Assembly (NCBI RefSeq): GCF_003337235.1
Contig: NZ_QPJC01000023.1
Coordinates: 1 to 33,142, forward strand
Reading direction: 5' to 3'
Origin: Halopolyspora algeriensis
Lineage (GTDB): Bacteria; Actinomycetota; Actinomycetes; Mycobacteriales; Pseudonocardiaceae
Length of the DNA stretch: 33,142 bases
In this document: positions 8,438-16,105 of the stretch, piece by piece
Numbering within the stretch: the stretch's first letter is position 1
Layout: each line of letters opens with the position of its first letter
Made by a program: the position numbers and the translations under genes
Notes under the pieces: model-generated
Told to the model about the DNA's origin: nothing
Databases searched by the model: none
The model's input: the letters and a program-made list of their open reading frames with translations, nothing else

Positions 8438-9880
8438 GTGAGCTTGCTGCGGACGATGCCCGTCGACGCCGTCCTCGCACGGGGCGAGCGTGGAGGACTG
8501 CGGCGCCGGCTGTCCGCAAAGGACCTGGTCGGCTTCGGGATCGGTATCATCATCGGTTCCGGCATTTTCACGCTCACCGGGATCGAGGCGAAGCAGCACG
8601 CGGGGCCGGGTGTGGTCCTGTCCTTCGTCATCGGCGGTATCGTGGCGGCGCTGGCCGCGCTGTGCTATGCCGAACTCGCCTCCGCCGTCCCGACCGCGGG
8701 CAGCGCCTACACCTACGCCTACGCCACCCTGGGCGAGATCTTCGCCTGGATCATCGGCTGGGACCTGCTCCTGGAATTCGCCCTGGGCGCGTCGGTGGTC
8801 TCGCGCAGCTGGTCGGGCTACGTCGCCAACCTGTTCAACCTGCCCCAGCAGTGGTTCGGTGAGGACTCCACGGTCAACATCGGGGCGATACTGATCATCG
8901 CGGTCCTCGCGGCCGTGGCTGTGGCGGGGATCCAGGAGTCCTCCTGGGTCACCAACGCGCTGGTGGTTCTCAAAGTCGCCGTGTGCGTGCTGGTCGTCGT
9001 GGCCGGCCTGTTCTTTTTCAACGCGGCGAACCTCGTCCCGTTCATCCCGCCCGCACAGCCCGCCGCATCGAGTGCCACCGTCTACGACCAGCCCCTGCTC
9101 AACGCCGCTCTGGGGCTGGAGCAGTCGATGTACGGGATCAGCGGTGTCCTCACCGCCGCCGCGATCGTCTTCTTCGGCTACACCGGGTTCGAGTCGCTGG
9201 CCAACCTCGGGGAGGAGACCAAACGCCCCGAGCGGGACCTGCCGGTCGGGCTGCTCGGGAGCCTGGCCCTGTGCAGCCTGCTGTACGTCGCGGTGTCCTT
9301 CGTGCTCACAGCCATGGTCGACTACCGCGACATCAACGTCGGTGCGCCGATCGCTGCGGCCTTCGAATCCGTGGGTGCCCCCTGGATCGCGGGTTTGGTC
9401 GGTATTGGCGCCATCCTCGGCCTGACTTCGGTGATGATGGTCGAGCTGGTCACCATCGGCAGGATCGGCTTCGCCATGAGCCGGGACGGACTGCTGCCGC
9501 ACACGCTCTCACGGGTGCACCCCCGGTGGGGCACCCCATACCGGGTGACCATCGGCGGAGCGGTGCTCATCATGCTCATCGCCGGGTTCGTCCCGATCAC
9601 CGAGCTCGCGGACATGGTCAGTATCGGGGCGCTGTCCGGCTTCTTCATCGTCGCCCTGGCCGTACCGGTGCTGCGCTACCGCAGGCCGGAACTCGAGCGT
9701 CCCTTCCGGGTGCCGCTGTCGCCGTGGCTGCCGATCGCCACCGCGCTGGCATGCTTGTACCTGATGGCGAACCTCAACGTCCTGACCTGGTTGCGATTCG
9801 GTGTGTGGCTGGCGATCGGTTTGGCGATCTACCTCCTCTACGGCTACAGAAACGCCCGAGTCACCCCCGGAAAGGAGTGA
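8438..9880 (+). CDS. APC-superfamily amino acid permease, cationic amino acid transporter (CAT) type
   Basis: About 480 residues with 12 or so membrane segments. The APC signature GFGIGIIIGSGIFTLTGI forms the unwound TM1 that binds the substrate amine and carboxylate. LCYAELASAVPTAGSAYTYAY follows in TM3, and FFGYTGFESLANLGEETKRPER lies in the TM6-7 loop region, as in CAT/YfnA proteins. It probably imports an amino acid by proton coupling. Lys, Arg or Leu/Val are all possible. The GTG at 8438 (VSLLRTMPV) best matches the usual family N-terminus. An ATG at 8417 is in frame but neither has a good ribosome binding site, and TATCTAT just upstream could indicate a near-leaderless transcript. Its stop codon lies inside the 51-bp palindrome at 9875-9925. 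Confidence 0.85.
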   Translation: MSLLRTMPVDAVLARGERGGLRRRLSAKDLVGFGIGIIIGSGIFTLTGIEAKQHAGPGVVLSFVIGGIVAALAALCYAELASAVPTAGSAYTYAYATLGEIFAWIIGWDLLLEFALGASVVSRSWSGYVANLFNLPQQWFGEDSTVNIGAILIIAVLAAVAVAGIQESSWVTNALVVLKVAVCVLVVVAGLFFFNAANLVPFIPPAQPAASSATVYDQPLLNAALGLEQSMYGISGVLTAAAIVFFGYTGFESLANLGEETKRPERDLPVGLLGSLALCSLLYVAVSFVLTAMVDYRDINVGAPIAAAFESVGAPWIAGLVGIGAILGLTSVMMVELVTIGRIGFAMSRDGLLPHTLSRVHPRWGTPYRVTIGGAVLIMLIAGFVPITELADMVSIGALSGFFIVALAVPVLRYRRPELERPFRVPLSPWLPIATALACLYLMANLNVLTWLRFGVWLAIGLAIYLLYGYRNARVTPGKE

Positions 9881-9925
9881 ACGGAACTTTCACCGCCATA
9901 GAAGTAACGAACGTTCCGCTCACTC
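9875..9925. repeat. 51-bp palindromic element, copy A, between convergent genes
   Basis: Left arm GAGTGAACGGAACTTTC (9875-9891), a 17-base loop containing ATAGAAGT, and right arm GAACGTTCCGCTCACTC (9909-9925). Fifteen of 17 stem positions pair, and one of the two exceptions becomes a G-U pair on the minus-strand RNA. The element matches copy B (25267-25317) at 44 of 51 positions. It contains the TGA of the permease (9878-9880) and, on the other strand, the TGA of the exporter (9920-9922). Position and shape suggest a bidirectional terminator. Confidence 0.9.
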
Positions 9926-11359
9926 GGAACTGCCTCGTGCCGAGCGCCGCCTGTCGGTGGCGAACTCGGCCACGCACACCAGCAGAGCGGCACCGACGAA
10001 GGACACCGAGGCGACCAGTCCGGTGGAGACCGCGCTGCCGTAGCCGGCATCGGAGAGGCGGCTGAAAAACAGTCCCGAAGCGGTGGCGGTGCCCAGAGCG
10101 GCACCGATGCGCTGACCGGTCTGCTGCACTCCGGCCGCCGTACTGCCGTGAGCGACGTCGACCTCGCTGAGCGTCACCGTCTGGTTCGGTGAGATGACCA
10201 GTCCGCTTCCGGTTCCGGCCACCAGCAGTGGCAATGCCGTGAGCAGGCCAGCATTCGCACCGGGGTGGGTTGCCAGCACCAGATCGGTGGCCAGCAGCCC
10301 GGCCAGTGCCCCCACCAGACCGACGAGCACGAGTCGGCGACCGAACCGGGGCACGATCCGTCCCCCGATGGCCGAGGACACCGCTGATCCCACGGCGAAC
10401 GGCGTCAGCGCCAGACCCGCCTGCAGCGCCGTATAACCGACCCCGCGCTGAAAGTACACCGCCAGCACGAAGAAGATGCCGGTGAACCCGGCGAAGTAGA
10501 GCAGGCCGAGCGTGCTTCCGAACGCATACGTGCGGATTCTGAGCAGGCGCAGGTCCACCAGCGGGGTATGCCCGCGCAACCGGTAGCGGTGCTCCCGGAC
10601 AACGAACAGTGCCAGCAGCACCGGAGCCGCACCCATCAACAACCAGGTCGTACTTCCCCGGCTCTCCTGGGCCACCAGAGGCAGCAGCAGGCAGACCATG
10701 CCCGCACCGAGCAGCACGATGCCGACGACGTCGATACTGCGGGAACGCCCCCGGGGCACGTCGCGTGGCAGGAACCGCCACGCGAACACCACTCCCAGCA
10801 GGCCGATCGGCAGGTTGACGAGAAACACCCAGCGCCACCCGGATTCCTCGCCTGCCAACTGGATGATCACACCACCCGTCAGTGGCCCGACCGCGGTGGA
10901 GATCCCCACAACCGCACCGAACAAGCCGAATGCCTTGCCGCGTTCGGGTCCCCGGAACTGTTGCTGGATCAGACCGAGCACCTGCGGATTGAGCAGGCCG
11001 CCTGCCGCTCCCTGCAGCAGTCGGGCCACGACCAGCCACGTCGGAGTCACTGCCACGCCTGCCAGCACGCTGGAGACCGTGAAGGCAAGCAGCGCGGCGA
11101 TGAACATCCGGCTGCGTCCACGCTCGTCGCCGAGTTTGCCGGAGGGCACCAGCACCAGCCCGAAGGTCAGAGCGTAGCCGGAGACCACCCAGGACAATGC
11201 CGTGGGCGGCGCTTCGAGTCCCCGCTGGATCGAAGGCAGTGCCACGTTGACGATGCTCACGTCGAGCAAGGTCATGAAGCCGGCGACCAGACACAGGGCC
11301 AGAACGTGCCACCGGTTGGCCTCCGCCTGATCGCCGGCGAATCGTGTCGAGCCGGTCAC
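9920..11359 (-). CDS. MFS drug exporter, DHA2 (EmrB/QacA) 14-TM family
   Basis: A 479-residue inner-membrane proton antiporter of the type that exports hydrophobic or cationic toxins. Family marks are LDVSIVNVALPSIQRGL in TM1, the motif-A loop GKLGDERGRSRMF, and the motif-C-like segment GAVVGISTAVGPLTGGV in TM5. The later TRANSMEMBRANE half is complete, giving about 14 helices. I chose the GTG at 11359 because GAGG (11365-11368) is 5 bases upstream. A GTG at 11377 is an in-frame alternative that would place the site inside the gene. It diverges from the crotonase gene across about 225 bases. No TetR or MarR regulator is adjacent. The substrate cannot be predicted. The last codons GAG TGA come from the palindromic element. 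Confidence 0.88.
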   Translation of the reverse strand: MTGSTRFAGDQAEANRWHVLALCLVAGFMTLLDVSIVNVALPSIQRGLEAPPTALSWVVSGYALTFGLVLVPSGKLGDERGRSRMFIAALLAFTVSSVLAGVAVTPTWLVVARLLQGAAGGLLNPQVLGLIQQQFRGPERGKAFGLFGAVVGISTAVGPLTGGVIIQLAGEESGWRWVFLVNLPIGLLGVVFAWRFLPRDVPRGRSRSIDVVGIVLLGAGMVCLLLPLVAQESRGSTTWLLMGAAPVLLALFVVREHRYRLRGHTPLVDLRLLRIRTYAFGSTLGLLYFAGFTGIFFVLAVYFQRGVGYTALQAGLALTPFAVGSAVSSAIGGRIVPRFGRRLVLVGLVGALAGLLATDLVLATHPGANAGLLTALPLLVAGTGSGLVISPNQTVTLSEVDVAHGSTAAGVQQTGQRIGAALGTATASGLFFSRLSDAGYGSAVSTGLVASVSFVGAALLVCVAEFATDRRRSARGSSE

Positions 11360-11584
11360 GATCACCTCGCCTGTCACCGTGCGGATTCACAAGGCCCCAG
11401 CTCAGCACGCGGCCCCGGCGCTCGCCACATTCGGCCTCGTGAGCATCCTGCTCCCCCGCGGAGGCAGAGGTTGCCGGACAACGGGAGACCGAAAGACTGA
11501 ACTTGCGATCATCGACCCCGACACGCTTGAGACGTGTATCACGTATGGGTAGCTTGCGGGTGTTCCACCGCGGAGGTGATCGGT

Positions 11585-12379
11585 GTGCCGGAAGAGGATA
11601 CCGCTGGAACAGAACCCGAGATCCTGGCCGAGCATCGCGGTGCGGTGCTGTTGCTGACTCTCAACCGTCCGGACCAGCTCAATGCCTGGACTCCGGACAT
11701 GCAACATCGCTACGTCGAACTCCTCGAACGGGCCGAGCAGGATCCACACGTGCGCGCGATCGTCCTGACCGGTGCGGGGCGCGGTTTCTGCGCCGGGGCC
11801 GACGTGGCCGCCGCCGGCCCTCCCGGAACGGACGGTCATCCCCGGAGTGATCATTCACCGTCCCTGCCGATCCGGTTGCGCAAGCCCGTGATCGCCGCCA
11901 TCAACGGGACGGTGGCCGGGGTCGGACTCGTCGCCGCACTGTTCACCGACGTCCGGTTCGCGGCAGCAGACGCGACGTTCACCACGGCTTTCAGCCGGCG
12001 CGGGCTGGCGGCCGAGCACGGTATCGCCTGGCTCCTGCCGAAGCTGGTCGGGCTCAGCACGGCCTTGGACCTGCTGCTGTCGGCCAGGACCCTGCCCGGC
12101 ACCGAAGCACGGGAACTGGGCCTGGTCGACCGGGTACTGCCCCGTGGCGACGTGCTCGAGGCAGCGTTGAGCTACGCCCACACCCTGGCCACCGAGTGCT
12201 CTCCTGCCGCCATGGCCGAGATCAAACAGCAAATCTACAGCGGGTTGGACACCGGCCTGGAAACCGCTGTTTCCGATTCGGGGGAACGCATGATGGCCGC
12301 GCTGCGCGGATCCGCCGATACGGAGAGCAAGCGAAGCGACCGCGCAAAGCGGCCACCGCAGTTTCCCCCGTTGGAGTGA
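11585..12379 (+). CDS. Enoyl-CoA hydratase/isomerase (crotonase) family protein
   Basis: A 264-residue crotonase-fold enzyme acting on an acyl-CoA. The first oxyanion-hole segment GFCAGADV and the second, NGTVAGVGLVAAL, are present. Aligned by eye with rat enoyl-CoA hydratase, neither catalytic Glu is conserved: Glu144 is replaced by Val and Glu164 by Phe. An acidic residue instead occurs in GLAAEHGIAWLLPKLVG, at the place used by PaaG-type isomerases and other non-hydratase crotonases. A hydratase name would therefore be unsafe. The GTG at 11585 follows GGAGG (11572-11576) with 8 bases spacing. An upstream in-frame start at 11534 has no such site. A tiny ORF begins 10 bases after the stop and may be cotranscribed. 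Confidence 0.85.
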   Translation: MPEEDTAGTEPEILAEHRGAVLLLTLNRPDQLNAWTPDMQHRYVELLERAEQDPHVRAIVLTGAGRGFCAGADVAAAGPPGTDGHPRSDHSPSLPIRLRKPVIAAINGTVAGVGLVAALFTDVRFAAADATFTTAFSRRGLAAEHGIAWLLPKLVGLSTALDLLLSARTLPGTEARELGLVDRVLPRGDVLEAALSYAHTLATECSPAAMAEIKQQIYSGLDTGLETAVSDSGERMMAALRGSADTESKRSDRAKRPPQFPPLE

Positions 12380-12389
12380 CAGAAGTCCC

Positions 12390-12548
12390 GTGGTCCTCAC
12401 TGTCGGCCACCTCGAGACGGGCCCAGTCGGCACGGTGCTCGAAAGCCGGCGCCTGACCGGCGTGATCAGCGACGGGGACGTGGCATGGAACCTGCACGAT
12501 GAGCGGCTGAACCGCAACATCTCCGGCCGGCTGGTCGACACCCACTGA
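12390..12548 (+). CDS. Hypothetical 52-residue protein
   Basis: A GTG-started frame of 53 codons beginning 10 bases after the crotonase stop. Nearly every codon ends in G or C, as in real genes of this genome, and that is the main reason to accept it. It has no hydrophobic segment or cysteine, and its second half is polar (DGDVAWNLHDERLNRN). I do not recognise a family. There is no good ribosome binding site: GGAG at 12373 is about 13 bases away, so translation would rely on coupling. It could also be the surviving fragment of a larger gene. Confidence 0.4.
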   Translation: MVLTVGHLETGPVGTVLESRRLTGVISDGDVAWNLHDERLNRNISGRLVDTH

Positions 12549-12664
12549 CGGGCTCCTACCTGCGTTCCTGCCGCCCCGATGCTGCCGAGGGCAACTGAGA
12601 GGCCGGTGGGCTGCGACATCGTTACGGTGGCAGGAGCAGGATCATCCGGGAAGCAGGAGGAACC

Positions 12665-12838
12665 ATGGATTTCGAAACTCCGGAAGCGGACGCCGCCGAA
12701 CAGCTGCATGAAGACCAGAACGCCGAGGACCAGGGGGGATTCGACGCCACCGCCGAGACATCGGCGGATGTCAATCCCGCCGACATGGTCGAGCAGCAGC
12801 AGATCGTGCCGGAAGACGAGGTCGACGAGCGTTTCTGA
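12665..12838 (+). CDS. Small acidic protein with two EADxxEQ-like repeats
   Basis: A 57-residue, strongly acidic, hydrophilic protein with a very good ribosome binding site (AGGAGG at 12655-12660, 4 bases before the ATG). It contains a duplicated motif, TPEADAAEQ near the N-terminus and NPADMVEQ near residue 40, each followed by an acidic run, and ends DEVDERF. No cysteine or membrane segment is visible, and it is probably disordered. I have an impression that similar short proteins with paired EADxxEQ/PADxxEQ motifs occur in other actinobacteria as hypothetical proteins, but I cannot verify this. Function unknown. It converges on the SDR gene, with only 16 bases between the stops. Confidence 0.7.
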   Translation: MDFETPEADAAEQLHEDQNAEDQGGFDATAETSADVNPADMVEQQQIVPEDEVDERF

Positions 12839-12854
12839 GTCGGCCGGTGGCCGT

Positions 12855-13796
12855 TCAGCCGGGCCAGAGCCCGAAGAGGTCGGCGAATCCTTCGCGCCAA
12901 CTCGGCCAGACGGGGCGCCAGCCCACCGCCTCCCGCAGCCGAAAGTTCGTGGCGCCCCGTTGCTCGGTGAGTTGGTGGACCGTGAGCCAGTGCAGCTGCT
13001 CGCGGGCCTGCTCCCGGGTCAGCGACACCGGGGCAGGACCACCGATCATATGCGCATAGGCCGGTAGCCACTCGCTGCTTTGCGCGGGCTCGTTGTCCAC
13101 GACGTTGTAGGCACCCGACTCCCCGTCCGCCAGAACCTCGAGGACGGCGCCTGCGGCATCCTCGACATGGGTGAACGAGGTGATGCCCCCGCCGTCCTCG
13201 ACCAGGGGGACGGCGCTGCCGCGAATCATCCGGTGAATCCTTCCCGCCGGGGCGAACGAGGTATCCGGGCCGTAGAGCGCCCCGTATCGCAGCGCCACAC
13301 CCTCGATGTCGGGACACGTCAGGAGCGCTTCTTCCTGCGCCTCCACGGCCCGCACGGCCGCACCCCAACGGCCGGGAGCGTCGGTCCACAGTGGTGCTTC
13401 TTCGTCCAGGACCTCGTGGCCGTGCGGAAAGTACGCCGATGCCGCGCTCTGCGCCACCACGCGGTGTGCCCCGGCCGAGACCGCGGCCGAGATGAGATTT
13501 TCGGTTCCGGCGGTCCGCAAGTGCGCCGTCCGTTGCATACCGGACGCGCAGTCGGTGCTGCGAAACCCCGTCACCTGATGCACCACCACATCCGGTGATG
13601 CCCCGATCAGCACGCGTCGTAGCGTCCGCAGGTCCATGACGTCGGCGACGGCCACACCGTCCACATCGCCGAGCCGGTCCGCGTCCCGCGCCCGGCGTAC
13701 CAGGGCCGTCACATGATGGCCTCGCCCGCGCAGTTGCGGCAGCAGCATCCTGCCGACCACGCCGGTCGCACCGGTTACGAACACACGCAGGGGCAC
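12855..13796 (-). CDS. NAD(P)-dependent epimerase/dehydratase-like (extended/atypical SDR) protein
   Basis: A 313-residue Rossmann protein. The nucleotide loop GATGVVG is at residues 9-15, just after the first strand VFVT. HRVVAQSAAS corresponds to the strand that carries the active Ser of SDRs. The classical YxxxK pair is not obvious after it (SAYFPHG and later RWGAAVRAVE), so this may be an atypical SDR that binds a nucleotide but uses other chemistry. RYGALYGPDT is the usual substrate-domain strand. The GTG start at 13796 is preceded by GAGG (13803-13806) at 6 bases. The substrate is unknown and could be a sugar nucleotide or a small carbonyl compound. Confidence 0.8.
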   Translation of the reverse strand: MPLRVFVTGATGVVGRMLLPQLRGRGHHVTALVRRARDADRLGDVDGVAVADVMDLRTLRRVLIGASPDVVVHQVTGFRSTDCASGMQRTAHLRTAGTENLISAAVSAGAHRVVAQSAASAYFPHGHEVLDEEAPLWTDAPGRWGAAVRAVEAQEEALLTCPDIEGVALRYGALYGPDTSFAPAGRIHRMIRGSAVPLVEDGGGITSFTHVEDAAGAVLEVLADGESGAYNVVDNEPAQSSEWLPAYAHMIGGPAPVSLTREQAREQLHWLTVHQLTEQRGATNFRLREAVGWRPVWPSWREGFADLFGLWPG

Positions 13797-13905
13797 CCAG
13801 CACCTCGCAGGCGATCGACATCCGCAACAGGCGAGCCTACCGCTCCACGAGGCCCCGAAACGGGTGAATTTTATGCTGTTTCGATTCCTCGGTCTCCTTC
13901 GAGAT

Positions 13906-13944
13906 ACGTCAGGCCCATCACCGCGACGGTGATGGGCCTGACGT
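13906..13944 (-). terminator. Terminator after the cold-shock gene
   Basis: A perfect 18-bp stem (13906-13923 with 13927-13944, arm CGGTGATGGGCCTGACGT) and a 3-base loop. It begins 17 bases beyond the csp stop on the minus strand. It also lies upstream of the SDR start, so it insulates the two genes. Confidence 0.85.
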
Positions 13945-13961
13945 GTCCGGAGTCGATGGAC

Positions 13962-14165
13962 TCAGATACTGCGGATCTGAGCGGCCTGCGGCCCCTTCGG
14001 GCCCTGGGCGATCTCGAACTCCACCCGCTGGTTCTCGTCCAGCGTGCGGAAACCGGTGGCGTCGATCGCCGAGTAATGGGCGAACACGTCGGATCCTCCT
14101 TCGTCAGGAGTAATGAATCCGAATCCCTTTTCGGCGTTGAACCACTTGACGGTACCGGTAGCCAT
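13962..14165 (-). CDS. CspA-family cold-shock protein
   Basis: A 67-residue single OB-fold protein that binds single-stranded RNA and DNA and acts as an RNA chaperone. It starts [16 protein letters not shown]; the RNP1 motif is KGFGFITP (residues 13-20) and RNP2 is VFAHYSAI (27-34). Length is typical for the family. The ATG at 14165 has GGAG (14171-14174) 5 bases upstream, and in-frame codons further upstream do not resemble the family. It has its own strong terminator. A hairpin at 14258-14293 lies about 95 bases upstream of the start, either ending the dehydrogenase transcript or in the csp leader. Cold induction cannot be judged from the sequence. Confidence 0.95.
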   Translation of the reverse strand: MATGTVKWFNAEKGFGFITPDEGGSDVFAHYSAIDATGFRTLDENQRVEFEIAQGPKGPQAAQIRSI

Positions 14166-14257
14166 TCTCTCTCCTACTTCAGATGGCCGGGGTCGACACC
14201 TCGCCAACCCCCAAGTCGCCGAGATGATCACCCGGGCCGAACGGCCTCCGGCACAAC

Positions 14258-14293
14258 AAAGTGCCTGCGGCGCGCATTGCTCGCAGGCACTTT
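14258..14293 (-). terminator. Terminator between the dehydrogenase and cold-shock genes
   Basis: AAAGTGCCTGCG (14258-14269) pairs perfectly with CGCAGGCACTTT (14282-14293) around a 12-base loop. The stem is followed by a short T-run on either strand. It lies about 140 bases past the dehydrogenase stop and upstream of csp, so it most likely ends the dehydrogenase mRNA. Confidence 0.7.
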
Positions 14294-14431
14294 CCAGTAC
14301 TTCTGGGAACCAAAACTGCAACCGCCGATCAGGCTAGCAGTCCCCTTGGTGGTTGTCACTCGCGTGGCCACACCGCGTGTCGGCGCTGCCATGGCAATGC
14401 CGACACCAACCCGGAGGGTTTTCGTTCGATT

Positions 14432-15625
14432 CTAGGGAATGCTGGCGAGCACGTGCCCGGCCGCTTCCGCAGCACGGTTGCGCTCACTGTGCAGATCCGC
14501 CAACCGCAACGCCGCGGTCCGCGGGGTGATGCCCTCGACGTCCCAGGCTTGCAGCAACGGCGGGACCTTGGTCTGCATCTCCTCGCGCAGCACACTGAAC
14601 GACAGCACCGGATCGGCGTCGACCCGGCCGAGCAGCAACCACCACGCCCAGGCCACCGCGCCCGAATTCGCGACGAAATCCGGAATGACCGGAATGTCCC
14701 GCCCTGCCAGCAACTCTTCGGCCTCCGATGTCACCGGGGTGTTCGCCGCCTCGATCACCACTCGTGCGGCGATATCGGCGACGCGTTCGGGCGTGATCAC
14801 ATACGACACCGCCGCCGGAATCAGCACGTCGACCTCGGCCGACAGCACCGCCTCCCGCGGCAACCGCTGCACGCACTCGGGAACCCGGGTCCGATCGATC
14901 TCACCGAAACGGTTCCGCGAATCCAGCAATGCGGGGATGTCCAACCCCTCGGGGTGATACAGCGCACCGACCGCATCGGCCACCGCGACAACCGGGAGTC
15001 CCGCCTCATGCAGGTACCACGCGGCGCCACCACCCATCGTGCCCACGCCCTGCACCGCCACGGTGGTACGCGCCGGCTCCCACTCGCGGGCCCGGACGAC
15101 GCCGAGGCAGCTCTGCGCCACGCCGTAGCCCCCGACCACGTCACCGAGCAACAGCCCTCCGGGCACGGGAGCGTTCAACCCGGCACGCACGCGGCGGAGC
15201 GTGTGCTCGACATCGGGCGCGCGACGAATCGCGGCGTGGTAGGACTGCCGCAACCCCACCTCCTCGAAGATCTCGTCGATGAGCTGCTGCGGCAGTCCGA
15301 GATCCTCGGCGGTCACCCAGTGCGCATCGATCCACGGGCGCATCGATTCCACGAAACGGCGCAGCACTCCCCGTGCCCGCGGATCCTTCGGGTCGCAGTC
15401 GATCCCGCCTTTGGCACCACCGACAGGCAGGTTGAACACCGCCGTCTTGCGGGCCATACCGCGAGCGAGGTCCTCGACCTCCGACATCGTGCAGCCCGCG
15501 CGCATCCGGGTCCCGCCGGTGGCGAGGCCGGACACGAGACTGTGCACGACCAGGTATCCACACTTGCCCGTCACCGGGTCCGTCCAGGTCATCCTCATCA
15601 GCGGATCGCGATCGACCAGTGCCAC
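14432..15625 (-). CDS. Glu/Leu/Phe/Val dehydrogenase family protein
   Basis: A 397-residue NAD(P)-dependent amino acid dehydrogenase, which reversibly deaminates an amino acid to its 2-oxoacid. The lysine-bearing active-site motif LPVGGAKGGIDCDPKDP surrounds Lys72, and the Rossmann motif is VQGVGTMGG (about 190-200). A conserved Asn-containing stretch, IPDFVANSGAVAWAWW, lies near the end of the nucleotide domain. The preferred amino acid cannot be read safely. The GTG at 15625 is set by GGAGGAGG (15633-15640) at 7 bases; the in-frame extension upstream does not look coding. Upstream lies a promoter (15880-15909), a possible leader ORF (15774-15851) and a GC-rich leader, so expression may be controlled in the 5' region. 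Confidence 0.88.
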   Translation of the reverse strand: MALVDRDPLMRMTWTDPVTGKCGYLVVHSLVSGLATGGTRMRAGCTMSEVEDLARGMARKTAVFNLPVGGAKGGIDCDPKDPRARGVLRRFVESMRPWIDAHWVTAEDLGLPQQLIDEIFEEVGLRQSYHAAIRRAPDVEHTLRRVRAGLNAPVPGGLLLGDVVGGYGVAQSCLGVVRAREWEPARTTVAVQGVGTMGGGAAWYLHEAGLPVVAVADAVGALYHPEGLDIPALLDSRNRFGEIDRTRVPECVQRLPREAVLSAEVDVLIPAAVSYVITPERVADIAARVVIEAANTPVTSEAEELLAGRDIPVIPDFVANSGAVAWAWWLLLGRVDADPVLSFSVLREEMQTKVPPLLQAWDVEGITPRTAALRLADLHSERNRAAEAAGHVLASIP

Positions 15626-15773
15626 CGCCGAACCTCCTCCCTTGTGCGCTGCCTGAAGCGGGCACCGCACGAAGCGGTCCCCACCGAGAAAAGAAGGATG
15701 TGCGCGGGCGGCGGGCCCGGCCGGCCGCACGCGTTACGCAGTCGTCACCGCCGCACGATCACGGCGACGGTGG

Positions 15774-15851
15774 TCACGAATGTCGAAGCCACAGCGAGGA
15801 CGAAGACAGCCAGCGGAGTCGGCGCACGTGCCCCTGCTCGCGAGCTCGCAT
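15774..15851 (-). CDS. Possible 25-residue leader ORF upstream of the dehydrogenase
   Basis: An ATG at 15851 has GGAGG (15857-15861) 5 bases upstream, about 22 bases after the predicted transcription start. The peptide is basic and contains RLRWLSSSSLWLR, with four consecutive Ser codons and several Leu and Arg. It ends 148 bases before the dehydrogenase start. Codon thirds are not informative at this length. In another frame over the same DNA, 26 residues beginning APTPLAVFVLAVAS look like a membrane helix ending VIVRR, but that frame has no start codon except a CTG. So either a leader peptide or a frame-shifted small membrane gene is possible. Confidence 0.35.
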   Translation of the reverse strand: MRAREQGHVRRLRWLSSSSLWLRHS

Positions 15852-15879
15852 GCTCACCTCCGCTCTCGCCGGTGAACCG

Positions 15880-15909
15880 AAGCTAAACCCACTCGAGATC
15901 GATTGTCAA
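15880..15909 (-). promoter_or_regulatory. Promoter for the leader ORF and dehydrogenase
   Basis: On the minus strand, TTGACA (15904-15909) is a perfect -35 box. TAGCTT (15880-15885) fits a TAnnnT -10 with 18 bases between them. The start of transcription would be near 15873. This is the best housekeeping-type promoter in the window. Confidence 0.6.
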
Positions 15910-15914
15910 CAATC
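15901..15914. promoter_or_regulatory. Dyad overlapping the -35 box
   Basis: GATTGT-CA-ACAATC is a perfect 6+2+6 inverted repeat covering the -35 hexamer of the dehydrogenase promoter. A repressor bound here would block the promoter. The spacing resembles GntR-type sites, but no regulator gene is adjacent. Confidence 0.4.
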
Positions 15915-16105
15915 CTTCTGTTGGACGTTTTTCGTGACCGTGCGGGCAGCGGCGACCTCCTTTTTCGCATCGGCCCGAAACCCTCGCCGAGGTCCGGGCG
16001 CTCGCCGCTCACAAGACCGGGGCATGCCGCAAGGCGACGGATCACGTGGTGTGAATCGCGCGGGAGCAGCTCCCAGGGTGGTCGGCCGGCTGGGATGATG
16101 CGGGT

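Larger units (their letters stand above)
15626..16105. other. 480-base divergent leader/promoter region
   Basis: Between the dehydrogenase and the YezG-like gene this stretch holds the minus-strand promoter, the dyad, the short leader ORF, a very GC-rich segment (about 15700-15730) and a small stem ACCGC/GCGGT at 15664-15678. On the plus strand I see no gene and no clear promoter for the YezG-like gene. Confidence 0.5.
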
